Made by a program: the position numbers and the translations under genes. The notes beneath the pieces were generated by a model. That model made no database searches. It was not told where the DNA came from and was given only the letters and a program-made list of their open reading frames with translations. This document shows, one piece after another, positions 1 to 11,589 of a stretch of 62,000 nt of DNA. Every line of letters begins with the position of its first letter. The first letter of the stretch is position 1. Source of the DNA: Zygnema cylindricum (lineage: Eukaryota; Streptophyta; Zygnematophyceae; Zygnematales; Zygnemataceae); the NCBI GenBank assembly GCA_037447655.1, contig JBBHKE010002252.1, forward strand, positions 38,142-100,141. Direction: 5' to 3'.

Positions 1-2
1 TG

Positions 3-342
3 TCGGTTCGTTGGAGGAAGGAGAGGGAGAAGGGGAGAGGAGAGAGGGAGAAGGAGAGGGGAGGAGGAGGGTATTTGAAAAGAAAACAGCCAATAGGAGC
101 CTTTCCTCAGTCTTCAGAGGAGAGTTATGAGGAGGAATTTGGAGAGGGAGAGGGGATTTTTGGAAGTTTTGGAGGGAAGAGTTTGGTGAGAGGAGAGTAT
201 GGGAGTAGAGAGAGGGAGGACGAGTGGGAGGTCTCTGATGAGGATGGGAGTGACGAGAGAGAGGTGGGAGGGGGGAGAGGGAGAGGGAGGATAGGGAGGA
301 GTGCGTCGACGGGGAAGCTTTCGGAACAAGGGAGTGGAGAAG
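3..342 (+). CDS. ASXL-like gene, exon a (5' partial)
   Basis: This is the first visible exon of a spliced gene whose later exons encode an ASX-homology domain. The frame is open from base 3, so the exon and gene probably begin outside the window; no convincing ATG was found. The encoded segment is low complexity: Glu/Gly/Ser-rich, then Arg-Gly repeats, ending in a Gly-Arg-Ser-Ala-Ser-Thr-Gly stretch. The donor is GAAG/GTAAGG at 342/343 and leaves one base of a codon, which pairs exactly with the two-base start of the exon at 1190. The purine-rich (GGGAGA)n composition weakens any similarity argument. The reading frame and matching splice phase are seen in the sequence; membership in the ASXL gene is inferred from exons d and e. 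Confidence 0.55.
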
Positions 343-1189
343 GTAAGGAAGGTAGAGAGTGGGGAGAGGGAGGTAGAGGGAGAGGGAGAGGAAGAGGGAG
401 AGAGGAGAGGGGAAGAGGGAGAGGAAGGAGGTTGCTTGGCTGTGTAGTTTGTTCTTTTACTTTGTTTTTGTTTTGTTTTTTTTCGGGGTGTACTTTTTGC
501 CCTTCTTCTTTGGTTTTTTTTAATTAGAAATTAGACATTCTCCAGAGCATTTAGTGTTCCATTTCTTTTTTTTATGCTTTTTTGTTTTTGACAAGTCAAT
601 TCATAAAAATCTTGAATGCAATTTGAAAATTTGCATGAGTTTTACTGTGGATAAAAATTTATTGTAAAACCAAAGCATAATTTTTGAAAAAGCTCAAAAT
701 CTACGTGTGTTTATGTGTATGCTCAATATCTTATTTTTCGGATGTGTATATATATGCCTTATCCTATATATCCTATGTATGTCTTTTTATATCCATATCA
801 CTATATCTTTCATATGGTGCTATTCCCATTACAGCACGCCAGCGTTATGCGGCTTCAGAATCGAAAACCGATTACTTGCGATTTCTGCCGCCCGTACATA
901 ATAATTCATATATCTATAAACATACATTATAATATTATTGTTATTATTATTATTAATATATGTTATATATATTATGTATATTATTACATATTATGTTATA
1001 TATATATATATATATATATATAAAGATTGACATATATATGTGTGTTTTTACATATATGTATATGTATATATATGTATTTTTACATATGTACCTGTATTTA
1101 TGTCTATATCGATGCCCATATTTATGTCGGTATCTCTTTTAGTTACCTATCTACATAATTCATACATTTTATTTTTATTTTTCGGGCAG
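343..1189 (+). other. intron 1 of ASXL-like gene, with AT microsatellite
   Basis: GT-AG intron between phase-matched exons. It opens with a GA-rich tract continuing from the exon, then is T-rich, and holds a TATATG/TACATA microsatellite at about 905-1115. The acceptor follows TTTTTATTTTTCGGGCAG. No other gene is seen. Confidence 0.5.
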
Positions 1190-1664
1190 GTTTTCGAGGC
1201 TTGTCTTTTTCGGTTCCTTCCCGAAAACGGTCGACCATTCGCCGCCCGCGTGAAAATTTTCAATCGGCTGCCCGGAGTCATTCTTCCCCTTATTTAAGTG
1301 AAGAATCTTCCTCTTTTTTCCCAAATGGAGACATGGAAATGGACGAAGAATTCGACACCGAAAATATTATAATTCATAATAATTCACCTTTAGTTACTTT
1401 AGAACTTGGTATTGGGAGTTTAATGGTTCGAACTCCTTCCTCGGACGCCTTAGGAGGATATGATTTTGAAATGGGAAGTAGGGGAATACAGCAAAATATG
1501 GAAGTGTATAAAGGAGGGAGAGAGATGGAGGGGGAGGGGGAGAGGGGGTGGGGGAGAGGGAGAGGGAGAGGGAGACCTGGGTTTTATAAGGTTCCAAGTG
1601 CAGGGAGTCTTAAAATCGGAGAGTTGAACCGGCGGGAAGAGACGAAACCAATCGAAGCTTTCTT
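1190..1664 (+). CDS. ASXL-like gene, exon b
   Basis: Open exon between acceptor TTCGGGCAG/GT and donor CTT/GTGAGT at 1665. It encodes a basic Ser/Arg-rich stretch (PSRKRSTIRRPREN), an acidic segment (MEMDEEFDTEN), then a Gly/Arg-rich low-complexity run and NRREETKPIEAF at the end. It starts with two bases completing the codon begun at 342 and ends with two bases, which match the one-base start of the exon at 2289. In ASXL proteins the stretch before the ASX-homology domain is also disordered, basic and Ser-rich, which fits but is not diagnostic. Function by itself: disordered linker, probably nuclear. The phase agreement on both sides is the main support. Confidence 0.6.
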
Positions 1665-2288
1665 GTGAGTTTTTTTTCATTATGTCTTATTCTTTTTCTT
1701 TGGAAAAATGATTGTTCTTTGGGCTTCAAATATGAAAAGAAAAGGAATGAAAAGGTCGTACTTAAAGAGAAGAGGTTTTAGTTGAGAAGAGATTTTTTTT
1801 GTATATATATATATATGTTTTATATATGTACATATACATATGCATATATATACATATATGTATATGTTTTTCATATACCGAAAAATGTATGGAGAAATGG
1901 TATGTCGACACATCTAAAATTTATATATTTACAGAATTTTTGGAAGTTTAATTAATCCACACTACTTATCGTGATCCACAATCATGTTAATTTAGGTTAA
2001 TATACCGAAATTTATCGTCGGTGTCTCTTTTTATTTAGTGTTTTCATTAATTTTTGGAGAATAATTAGTGTGGATCAAGCGCTTGCAATTTCATCGAGGG
2101 GGGGGGAGGAAAGGGGAAGAGGGAGAGGGGATAGGGAGGAGGGGAGGGGGAGGAGGGGAGGTAGCTGCATGTGTATTCAATATATTGCATAGATGTGAAT
2201 TGGTTTTATTGCTTTCTTTTCCTTTATTTGGTTCGAATTGTTCATTTTTTTTATTTTATATTTTTCCCCTTTTTTTTTTGGCAAAAAG

Positions 2289-2361
2289 GGACAACTTTTC
2301 CTCCATCAAAGGAAGTCGGCGAAAGAAAGTTTCTTCTCCTCTTTTGTCCATAAATTTGAAG
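2289..2361 (+). CDS. ASXL-like gene, exon c
   Basis: A 73-base exon preceded by a long pyrimidine tract and acceptor GCAAAAAG, and followed by donor AAG/GTATTT. It reads (L)DNFSSIKGSRRKKVSSPLLSINLK in the frame required by exon b and ends in phase 0. The C-terminal SPLLSINLK lines up with the position where ASXL proteins have a Ser/Pro-basic stretch followed by the first helix of the ASX-homology (DEUBAD) domain. The exon is short and the acceptor is weak, so the exact left edge is less certain than the right one. Confidence 0.55.
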
Positions 2362-2612
2362 GTATTTTTTTTTTCCCCCTTCTATCGATGTATTTTTTTG
2401 AAGGGAAAACTGCACTATTTTTAATTTATTTATTTTTAAGTGATTTTCTTAGTATACTTGGGTGTAATTGCATCGAAAAGGAAAACGGAAAAAAGTTGCA
2501 GATTTACTTTTGACAAACCATATATCTTTTATCTTCCTTTTTTTTTTCTCTCTTTCTCTCGCTCTTTTATCCATTTGATTGTATTTATTTATTTATTTAA
2601 TTTTTTTTGTAG

Positions 2613-2716
2613 GATGTTGTAAATTCGAGAACTTTTTTTGGGTATTTGAGTCAAAGGGAGAGGGCCGGACTCCTCCAAATGCTCCCTCGCATCGATACAG
2701 CCCACGGACAAGACAG
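2613..2716 (+). CDS. ASXL-like gene, exon d: first half of ASX-homology/DEUBAD domain
   Basis: Exon between TTTTTTTTGTAG and CAG/GTTTTT. In the phase set by exon c it encodes DVVNSRTFFGYLSQRE followed by RAGLLQMLPRIDTAHGQD. The order VNSRTF, then a spacer, then LLxxLPxxD is the signature of the ASX-homology domain, the DEUBAD module by which ASXL/Asx activates the H2A deubiquitinase BAP1/Calypso in the PR-DUB complex. The related DEUBAD of NFRKB has a weaker fit here (no SRTF-like start and no Asp after the LP motif). It ends with two bases and pairs in phase with exon e. Family knowledge supplies the function; motif order and splice phase are visible. A profile search with Pfam ASXH would settle it. 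Confidence 0.75.
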
Positions 2717-2956
2717 GTTTTTTTTTTTTTTTTTTTCTTTTTTTTAACAACTTATTGATATTTTTTGTCAATTGACGCATTTATTTATTGATTTATTGAA
2801 TAATTTTTTTTATTCACTATTTATTGATTTATTTATTTATTCATTGATTTATTTATTCGTTTGGTCTTCGATGATTTTTTTTTTTTGTTTGTTCATTCAT
2901 TGATTGATTGATTGGTTTTCTTATACATTGATTCCTTTCTTCATTTTTTATTTTTT

Positions 2957-3240
<284 letters not shown>

Positions 3241-3293
3241 TTTTCTCTTTACTTATTTGTTTATTTATTTAAAAATATATGTATTTTTTGCAG

Positions 3294-3384
3294 TTTGGTA
3301 AATATGTTGGAAAGTTCCCAATTTGAGGCGGCGCTGCGACACTTTCAGAGAATGCTGCGAGCCGGAGCCATAGGGGGGGGAGAG
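3294..3384 (+). CDS. ASXL-like gene, exon e: second half of ASX-homology/DEUBAD domain
   Basis: A 91-base exon with acceptor TTTTTTGCAG and donor GAG/GTAAGA. It encodes LVNMLESSQFEAALRHFQRM then LRAGAIGGGE in the phase fixed by exon d. In ASXL proteins the LP-D motif is followed about ten residues later by a short Ser-rich loop and a helix with pattern S-x-L-x-N-x-x-F-x-x-A-x-x-x-W/F-x-x-x-L-x-x-G. The exon reproduces this with ESSQFEAALRHFQRMLRAG. Splitting of the domain over exons d and e with matching phase makes chance unlikely. After this point the usual charged helix of vertebrate ASXL is not recognised, so an intervening exon may be missing or the protein diverges. Confidence 0.75.
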
Positions 3385-3389
3385 GTAAG

Positions 3390-3535
3390 AGGGGAGCGAT
3401 AAGGGACAGAGAGAGAGGGAGAGGAGGGAGGGAAGGAGGGGGGGGGGAAGGGAGAGGGGGGGGGGGGAAGGGGAGAGCAAGGAGGGGGGGGGAGGAGGGG
3501 AAAGGGGAGAGGGAGGGAAGGACTGGGTGAGGGAG
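3390..3535 (+). repeat. (G)n/(GGGGA)n purine tract
   Basis: Purine-only tract just after the exon e donor, dominated by GGGGGGAGGA and GGGAGA units. It is one of several purine runs on the + strand in this gene. Confidence 0.9.
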
Positions 3536-3644
3536 ACCTTTATTGCTAGAACATTTTTATTAGAGCGGATGGTGACAGTTTTAAAAATGGGATTTTATTT
3601 TTGGTTTATTTCTGCTTAAGTTCTTGTTCCTGCCTTTCTAATGT

Positions 3645-5100
3645 CATTTATTATTGTTATTATTTTCATTGTTATTATCATTATTATACTCATTGTTATC
3701 ATCATTATTACTATCTTTATTATTATCATTATTATCACCATTGAAATTACACTCGTATTATCATTCTTATTTTCATTGTTATTATCATTGTGGTTATCAT
3801 TATGATTATCACCATCGCTATTATTATCATCATTATTATCATCCGCGTAAATTATCATCTTCATTATTTATCATCGTTACATTATCATCGTTATGATTAT
3901 CATGTATATTATTATTGTCGATTCTCATTATTGCCGTTGTTATTATCATCGTTATTGTTATGATCGTTACTCTTATCATTGTTATTGTTATCATCGTTAT
4001 TGCTATTCTCATTATTATCACCAATGTTGTTGTTATCGTCATTATTATTATCGTCGCCATTATTATCTTCGTTCTTGTTATTTTCGTTGTTGTTATCATC
4101 ATTGTTGTCGTCGTTGTTATTGTCGTCAGGGCTAGTACCGTTGCTATGATCGTCATTGTTATTACCCTCGTTGTTATGATCGTCATTATTGTCCTCATTA
4201 TTGTTCTCATTATCGTCCTCATTATTGTCATCATTATGATTATTCTCAACATGATTGTCATTATTATAATTGTCATTATTATAATTGTCATGATTGTTGT
4301 CATAATTGTCCTTATTATTGTCCTCATTATCGTCATCGTTATGACTATTCTCATCATTATGATGATTAGTCTCATCGTTATGATTGTTATTATCATCATT
4401 ATGATTATTATTATTACCATTATTATTATCGCCATTATTATTGTTGCCATTATTATAATCGTCATTATGATGATTGTCATTATTATGATAGTCATTATCG
4501 TCCTCATTATCGTCCTCATTATCGTCCTCAAAATTGTGCTCATTATCGTTATCATTATGGTTAATCTCATCATGATCGTCATTTTTATGATTGTCATTAT
4601 CTCCTCATTATCGTCATCATAATCGTCATCAAAATCGTCCTCATTATGATTATTATTATCATGGTCATGATTATTATAATCATCCTTATGGATTATCATT
4701 ATTATGATTATTATTATCATCATTATGATTATTTTTATCATCATTATGATTATTATTATCATCATTATGGATTATCATCCTTATGGATTATCATTATTAT
4801 GATTTTTCTTATCATCAGTACGATTTATTGTATTGGACATTATGATTTATTGTTATGATTATTATTGTCATTGTTATGATTATTTTTATCATTGTTATGG
4901 TTATGATTATCATTTTTAGTATTATTATTTTTTGTAATTTTTAGGATTATTGTTTTGATTAGGAGGCTTATTGTTTTGATTAGGAGGCTTATTGTTATGA
5001 TTGTTTGGATTATTATTATGATTACTGTTATCATTTTTATGGTTGGTTGTTATTTTGATTATTATGGTTATTATAATGATTATTATCATTATTATCATAG
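3645..5100 (+). repeat. long (TTATTATCAT/ATTGTC)n simple-sequence array
   Basis: About 1.45 kb of interspersed TTA, TCA and TGT triplets (TTATCATTATTATGATTATC and variants). Long open frames across it on both strands (Ile/Met/Thr- or Val/Ile-only) are repeat artefacts and not genes. Arrays of this kind are very abundant in penaeid shrimp genomes, which is one reason for the organism suggestion. Confidence 0.95.
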
Positions 5101-5574
5101 TATTTGTTTTTTTTTTCTTTTTCGTTTTTTTGTTTTGTTTTTCTTTTTTCTTTTTTCTTTTTTTTTTAGTTTTTCTTCATTTTTTGTGAAGGCCAGCTTT
5201 TATTTTTCTCTCCCTCTCTCTCTCTCTCTTTTTATTTTCTTTGGGGTATATCTCAGTTACTTTAAACTTCCTTCACTTTAAGTTTCGCGTTTCTTCTATG
5301 TCAGTTAAAAATTGCCCTTTTTTTTGTACCTTTTCGAGTTTAGTTGGTTTACATTTTTTCATTTGTTTTTCCAAACGAAATGCATAAGGCAAGATTGTGT
5401 TTTTTTCTTTTTCCTTTTTCTTGAGTGAATAAAAAATCCGAAAGTAGTGAAGTTTTTTGTGGGATGAAAAGGGAAATGGAATAGAAATACAGTAAAATAC
5501 AGTAAAATAATAAATGAAATCAAAATGAGTGGAAATAGTTGAAATAGTACTGAATTTGTTTTCTTGTGAGACAG

Positions 5575-5716
5575 ATTGGGGCAAAATGTACTTTTTTGGA
5601 GTCGACAGCTGGCGTCGCCCAAGTGGACGACATGTGGAGAGGAGAGGGGGAAGAGGGAGGAGAGGGGGGAGAAGGGGGAGAAGGGGGAGAGGGAGGGGTG
5701 GCCCCAGTTTCCTCAG
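5575..5716 (+). CDS. ASXL-like gene, exon f (probable)
   Basis: Open segment between acceptor TTGTGAGACAG and donor CTCAG/GTGGAA. It begins in phase 0, as exon e requires, and ends with one base, as the exon at 6041 requires. It encodes IGAKCTFLESTAGVAQVDDM then an Arg-Gly-Glu-Gly repeat (GGEGGEGG) and VAPVSSG. No domain is recognised. The two-sided phase fit and the typical purine-rich coding composition support it, but no homology does. The 2.2-kb intron before it (3385-5574) is mostly microsatellite. Confidence 0.45.
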
Positions 5717-5829
5717 GTGGAATTCTTTTTTTTCCCGAGGGGGGTTTTTATTTTTATGTTTTTACGTTTGTTTTTTTTTTTTTCTTTTTGTTGGTTTGAT
5801 TTTTTCCTGTTCATCTTTTATTTGTTTTG

Positions 5830-5995
5830 TTTTCTTTGTCTGTTTGTTTATTTACTTAAATGTTTCTTTAGTTATTTGTTTGTTTGTTTGTTTGTTTGTT
5901 TGTTTGTTTGTTTGTTTGTTAGTTTGTTTGTTTGTTTGTTTGTTTGTTTGTTTGTTTGTCTGTTTGTTTGTTTAATTATTTATTTGTTTATTTCC
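5830..5995 (+). repeat. (TTTG)n microsatellite
   Basis: About 165 bases of TTTG repeats, with TTTA and TCTG variants at both ends, in the intron before the 6041 exon. Confidence 0.95.
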
Positions 5996-6040
5996 TTATT
6001 TATTTATTTTTTATTATTTTTTGTTTTTTTTTTAACCCAG

Positions 6041-6714
6041 GAACAGAAAAAGGGGAAAGTTCAATTATTGACGCTGACGAAGAAGACGACGAAAAAATAG
6101 AAGAAGACAAAAAAGAAAAAAATGACAAAATAAAGACAGCTGTCGGTTTCGAGCCTTACAATCTCGAGAGTTGTCGAGGAGGGAGAGAAAAAACTATGGA
6201 TAACGAGAGAGTGGAGGGAGAGAAGCGAGAGGAGGGAAGGGAGGAGAGAAGAGAGAGAGAAGAGAGAGAAGAGAGGGAGGCGAGGGAGGGGAGGGAGGAG
6301 GGAGAAGGAAGTGGAGGGCTTTTGGAACAAAGCGATCTCTCCATCCACGGGAACGGAAATTTGTCGAAATCGAATTATTTAGGAATGTACGGATATAGTG
6401 CGGATAATAAGACGAATACAGAAAATGCTGAATACGGTCTTTTGAGTCGTGACATGTGTCACATGGGGGAGGAGGAGGAGGCCGCGAGTCTTTTTTTGAA
6501 CGTCCCTCCCTCTTTAAATTCTTTGGGGGGGGAGGTTTTTTTGGGGGAGCCGTCGTCTGGGAGAATGGATTCGGGGAATGAGACGATTTTGCTGATGTCA
6601 GCGGTCAATGTTTTTCACGATTCAGTCTGGGATAGTCTTATGTGGGATTCGTCTTGTAGTGGGCCGTCGAAAACGGTCAATGGAGACGGAAGTGGAAACG
6701 GAAATGGAAACTGA
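6041..6714 (+). CDS. ASXL-like gene, exon g (probable last exon)
   Basis: Begins after TTTTTTTTTAACCCAG with two bases completing a Gly codon from exon f. It encodes a strongly acidic start (DADEEDDEKIEEDKKEK), a long Arg-Glu repeat (about 6220-6310), then normal-complexity sequence with SNYLGMYGYSADNK, MCHMGEEEEAASLFLNVPP and a Met/Asp/Ser-rich tail. The frame stops at TGA 6712-6714 inside a GGAAAC hexamer repeat, so the stop could also come from a repeat-length change, with coding continuing in another frame. No catalytic or binding motif is recognised. The composition (disordered, charged) suits the long C-terminal part of ASXL proteins. Assignment rests on splice phase and proximity. Confidence 0.5.
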
Positions 6715-6800
6715 AACGGGAACGGGGTCGGCAACTGACACAGGAACGGAAACAAAAACGGGAACTGAAAGGGGAATAGAAACTGTAACGGAAACGGGCA
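6670..6800 (+). repeat. GGAAAC/GGAACG hexamer repeat
   Basis: Degenerate tandem of GGAAAC, GGAACG and GGAACT units overlapping the end of exon g. It reads as an (ME/TG/ET)n peptide in one frame. Confidence 0.85.
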
Positions 6801-6839
6801 CAAGACCGCCGCATAGAATGTCTCCATAAAACTGACGTC

Positions 6840-7720
6840 TGGAAAACTTAGGGCAGGAAGAGAAAGGTGGGTAGGGGAGAGGTAGGAAGGAGAGAAAACG
6901 AGGAAATACAGAGTGGAAATGGAGCTGAAATAAGTGGAGCATGGAAACGGAGGATATAATGGGGTGTTGAGGTGAGAGGAGAGGGGCAGAAGGGAGGGAG
7001 GGAGGGCGGAGGAAGGAGGGGGGCAGAAGGGAGGGAGGGAGGGCGGAGGAAGGAGGGGATGGAAGATGGGAAGGTTGTGACCTTTGAATGTATTTTTGGC
7101 GAGGGAAAATGTGAAACATAGAGAGGAAGAAGAGAGGAATAGGAGAGGGGAGAGAGAGGAAAGTGGAAGGAAGTCAAAAGATGGGGAGAGGAGAGGAAGG
7201 GAGAGGGGAGAGAGGAAAGAGGAGTGAGGAGAGTGACAGAGGGAGAGAGGGTGAAAGGGTGAGAGAGGGAGAGAGGGAGAGAGGGAGAGAGAAGAGGGTG
7301 AGGAAGAGAAAGAGAGATAGATGCTTTTAATTGAGGAAATTAATTCAGTTTTAGTTTTATATGTATCTTCGGACGGTAAATAGTGTGGAGGAAACCGAAA
7401 TAGTGTTTTTTTCTCGAAGCTTTTTGTCCCGCGAAACCGGAAAAATAAAAGATTTTTTGAGGGTTGAGTTGTGAGGCAAAATTTTAGGAATTTTTCTGAA
7501 GAGAAATTAGAAAGGGCGAAAAAGCAGAGAGAGAGAGAGAGAGAGCGAGAGAAAGAGAGAGAAAAAAAAAGAGTACTAATGAGAGTTATGGCATAACTCT
7601 AACCCCGAAGACTTAAGAGGACATGAGAGAGATAGAGAGAGACAAAAGTGTGTGAGAGAGAGGGAGAGAGGGAGAGAGGAGAAGAGAGAGACAAAGAGAG
7701 AAGATTAGAAAGGAAAATGC
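6840..7720 (+). repeat. GA-rich low-complexity region
   Basis: Purine-rich (GGGAGA, GGAAGGAGGG, GAGA) sequence with a short tandem of about 45 bases, GGGGCAGAAGGGAGGGAGGG, near 6983-7057. Open frames on the minus strand are Pro/Ser/Leu repeats of this composition and not genes. Confidence 0.9.
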
Positions 7721-8667
7721 TTTTTCTAACCCGTGGAAGTTTTGCGAAAAGGTAGATATTTTCTTTATACCTTTTTAGGTTTTCGAGTTGTCCGTTTTTT
7801 TCCGTTTTCTTCCCTTTTCGACGTTTTCTAGAGGGGGAATGTTAATTGAGAGAAAACTTTTTTCTTTTGTTTTTTTGGTTTGAGTTATTTTTGATGCACG
7901 TGCAAAAAAACCGGAAGAGAAAATTGTAAAACTTATCGACAAACTATATTTAGTTTCTTCATATTTTGGTTTAATACGAGAGTTAGAGCTAAAATAATGG
8001 GGTATATCAAAAGGAGAAATTTGTAACTTTTTCTCTTGGGTTTCCTGAGGAGTACTAGTTTTGTTTTTTTTTTTGTCGAGAAATTTTTGTTGCAAAAGCT
8101 CGAGAAAAGTTGTAGAAAGAAATTTGTAAGAAAAAAAGAAAAGGTTTTGTTTTTGTTTTTTTTTTCAAGAGAGTATTGAGATTCAAAATTCTAGTTTGAA
8201 TTTTGAACAGTTTTGCAAAGTACTGGTTCTATGTCGCGCTTTGTAGTGCTTTTTTTCTTTATGTTTAAAAAAGGGTCTGTCGTTTCCACTCTATTTTCAG
8301 TGAAGAGGAACTTAAAAAGTAATTGTCATAGGTTTTTAAGGGTTTTCGAAATTGTTGTGCGTTTTTTTTTTTTTTTTGTTTTAGGGTAATGTGACACGGC
8401 ATGTTTGTCAATCAAGCTTTTTTCTTTATTTTTTATTTTTTTCCTTTTTTTTTTCTTTTTTTCCCTTTTTTTTTTTTTCTGTTTTTTGGAGAGCTTTGCT
8501 TGTTGTTCAATTATTGCCTTTGAATTCCATAGTTTTTTCTTTGGATTTATGTATAAAATAAAGTATTCAATTGTTATTTTTCTTATGTTCATTTAGTGTG
8601 CAATGTGTTTGTACAAACTAGTTGTTGTTTTCTTTTTTGTTATGGTGATTGTTTGTCTTTGTTTGTT

Positions 8668-8702
<35 letters not shown>

Positions 8703-9209
8703 TTTTTTTTTTTTTTTTTTTTTTTTTTCTTCGTTTGTTTTGTTTGTTTTATTTGTTTCGTTTTTTTTGTTTTGTCAGTTTGTTGTTGTTCAGTTCCAAA
8801 GAAATGTTTCTCGGTAATTATTGTGGCCTACGGCTGGCAACTTTCCAGCATCATTGTTCATATTTATCCACACTATTTTTGGTTCATGTTTCCGTATGAA
8901 ACCATTCCCATCTGACGCGTCATTTGTGCAAAAATAGAGTCGACTACCTCGTGAAAGCAAAACAAAGGGAAGAGGAAGGGAGGAGGGGTAGAGAGAGAGA
9001 AAGAGAAATTGAAAAAGAAATGAGGAAAAATGAAAAACATTGATTTGGAATTATCAATGGAGATGTGACCAGTGCTACAATGCCTGTAGAAAGTTTCTAA
9101 TTTATTTTATTGCATTTTAATTTATTTTTCTATTTGTCTGGCTACTTTTTTTGAGTTTGTGATAATGGAAAGCCAAGTAATACTATTAGTTGACCATTTA
9201 TTACTTTAC
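7721..9209. other. AT-rich non-coding sequence with poly-T tracts
   Basis: T-rich stretches (poly-T at about 8358-8376, 8425-8490 and 8670-8730) with short unique sequence between. No exon with splice support, RNA gene or mobile element was found. It may be 3' UTR, intron or intergenic DNA of the preceding gene. Confidence 0.6.
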
Positions 9210-9763
9210 TACACCGCCAATCGCTATTAGAGTAAATAACGCTAATTCGGTGCCCTTTTTTCAAAAAAAAAAGCCTGAAATACAATCCATAATTCTATTT
9301 TTTCCATTATTCTAATTAGGGTTTTTTTTCAATAAGCGTTAATAATGGAAGTACACTGATGGAAATAGTGTGGCGTACGGACAGGGTATCTCCGTATGAA
9401 ATGGTACTTTTTGAATTACAAAGGCATAAAAAGACACTTAACATTATTGCGCACACATGTGAATGTGCACTGGAAGAAAGAGACGCAAACTCATCGACAA
9501 AAATCACGTTCTCTTATGTTCGTCCGTCGACCGTGTGAACAGCGCGACGGCGTACGAATTGTCAAATTTTGTACGGGTACACATATTACTGTAGACATCG
9601 AAAGGGCAGATATTTATTATTCAGGACAACCCAAATTACAGCTAGGGATTAATTAGTATATATATATTTTTTTCAAAAAAAAAAAAATCACGATTAGTGT
9701 TAATAACACTAATTTTTTTTTTACGCTATTTATTCCTATACTCTAATAGCGATTGATGGTGTA
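9210..9763. mobile_element. TA-flanked MITE, copy 1 (554 bp)
   Basis: The left end tacaccgccaatcgctatta and the right end, read on the other strand, tacaccatcaatcgctatta are terminal inverted repeats of at least 25 bases with two mismatches. A TA sits at both edges, as expected of a TA target duplication. The element carries the motif attagtgttaataacactaa near its right end. It has no coding capacity. The TIR recurs at 16971-17560 and, one end only, at 36211. The superfamily is unclear; a Tc1/mariner- or PIF-type origin fits the TA. Confidence 0.8.
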
Positions 9764-9845
9764 CAGCTTTAAATTGGTTGCAATTTAATGAGTCATCCAT
9801 AATATAGTGTGGCTCGAAAACCAGAAGGCTAAGGGTGAAGTTCCA

Positions 9846-10162
9846 TCATACGTTTTGGTAATTGTACAGCAAACGTACGGCAAACTCAACAGACCGGGTC
9901 GATTGAGAGCGTTGTTCCATTAGGCGGTCTCTGTAAACGTCAAAAATCCGTTTACTGAAGATATCGTTCCATTGTGTTGGGTCAATAACCGACATTTTAT
10001 TTGCGTGGCACACTCTGATTTGTCCACGTAATAGATGGATACGATTCTGGTAATCTTCAAAGAATCTCCGACAGCCAATTGTGACCACATATTTGTACCA
10101 GCGAAGGTAAAAAGTGACTCGTACGACGTATTGAATAAAATCTATATGGGCGGACGAAATTT
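9846..10162 (-). CDS. unidentified open frame, about 105 codons
   Basis: On the minus strand the frame is open from about 10162 to a stop at 9846. It has normal amino-acid composition: aromatic-rich start (VTFYLRWYKYVVTIGCRRFF), then EDYQNRIHLLRGQIRVCHAN and IFDVYRDRLMEQRSQSTRSV. No ATG is in a good position; only GTG/internal codons occur early. I do not recognise a domain. It lies between a MITE and element H1 and could be an exon or a decayed transposon gene. Length alone (105 codons, CpG-containing DNA) is weak evidence. Confidence 0.25.
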
Positions 10163-10399
10163 AAGATTTGTAAAATCGTACGGAAATGTAGGAATGGTTA
10201 TTGGATGGCAACAGAAGCGTGAAACAATATCCTCCGTCAAAGATTTTCTTGCGGCTTCCGGTGGCCTCGCATCCTCCCTAGCGGAAGGCACATGTCATTT
10301 GCAACGTGTACCCACCTGATCACGCGGTCGTCGCGGATATTTGTTCACTTTTCCACGAGGAACGATGTTATTCGTTAAGGCGCTAAAATTTGACCTACT

Positions 10400-11185
10400 T
10401 GTTAAAAGCACACAAGGATTGACTCACCTCAAAAACAATAAATCAAGATGATGCCCAGCGGAAGCTTGCACACATATAAATCTCATTCACCTCACAACAA
10501 GTCACATCGACAAAATATAAATATATTAAGCCGAGGCTTTTCCAAAACAATCTCTCACTCTTACCAATCTAACTCACTCAGATTTCTAACTCACATTGAA
10601 CACGCATTCTCACTCACACTCACACTGAATACATTTGATGGATTATTGATATATTTCCTAACTCTACTCACTCACTAAATACTCACTACCATAATAAAGA
10701 ATAAGTACACTTGAAATCAATACATAGCAAACAGTCCCTAAACATAACGACTAGATGCACTCTGAGTGCGCTTGCCATAGCCTACAGCATCAAGTTATCT
10801 CTTACACTGACAAATATACTCTCTGCAGTCTGACAAATCTGCTCTCTGTGAATCGAACAATATGTGGCAGGATCATTGCAGGATCGGTCGTACAAAAGGT
10901 ATTGCCGCTTCGTCGTACACATAAAATATTCTCGCCGATGAAAAGATCGCGTCACGCTTCGCGAACATGTAATATTTCACGGACGCAAAATCGCGCGCGC
11001 AAACCAATATTTCTTCGAAATCGTCCAGCGTCCGATTCGTACAATTGAACCGACAAGTACAGTACTAAGTGTAGACGCGAACCAACACATGTATCAAACG
11101 AAACAAAACATAGATGTCGCACTGAAACGAACCAAACATTAGTGGAGCAATTTCGGCCGACGCGGATTCGCCCAATATCATAACA
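10400..11185 (-). repeat. H1 3' LTR (786 bp)
   Basis: Starts tgttaaaagcacac and ends cctataaca-type sequence (cataaca), TG..CA in both readings. It is clearly homologous to 13135-13872 along most of its length, with small indels. A TCACTCAC-rich stretch marks the left half. Confidence 0.85.
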
Positions 11186-11589
11186 ATCCCCCTCATATTG
11201 AGAGAATCTTTTGGAGACGCGACACCAATGTTGGTCGCCCCCTCTCAAACAGAAAACCGTACAGAAAACATAAAACCGTACCTTCACACTAAAAACCAGA
11301 CGTACTCACCGAACTGACAAAACGTTAACTTCAAACTAACCGTACAATTCAGAACTAACCGTACACTCACTTCCGTACCTCACTTTTCATTTTCACTCAC
11401 TTCTCACTTCTTTCTCTCACTGACGCCTCTCTCACATTTTACTCACTCACTGATTGCTCACTTCCTCACAAATTAAATTTCAAATCTGCACTCATAATTT
11501 TTCCTCACTTTCATTTTTCTTACTGTCTGACCATACTTACTTCTAACCGGCAATTCGCTCATTGGCCCTTTGCCGTTTTCTACACAAAA

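Noticed and set aside
3654-4858. Long open frames of Ile/Met/Thr, Val/Ile and Asn/Asp repeats on both strands
   Set aside because: They are translations of the TTATCAT simple-sequence array; the composition is entirely explained by the repeat.
5821-5990. Cys/Leu/Val/Phe repeat resembling transmembrane segments
   Set aside because: Translation of the (TTTG)n repeat.
6622-7177. Pro/Ser/Leu-rich minus-strand frames
   Set aside because: Mirror of GA-rich DNA; no splice or start support.
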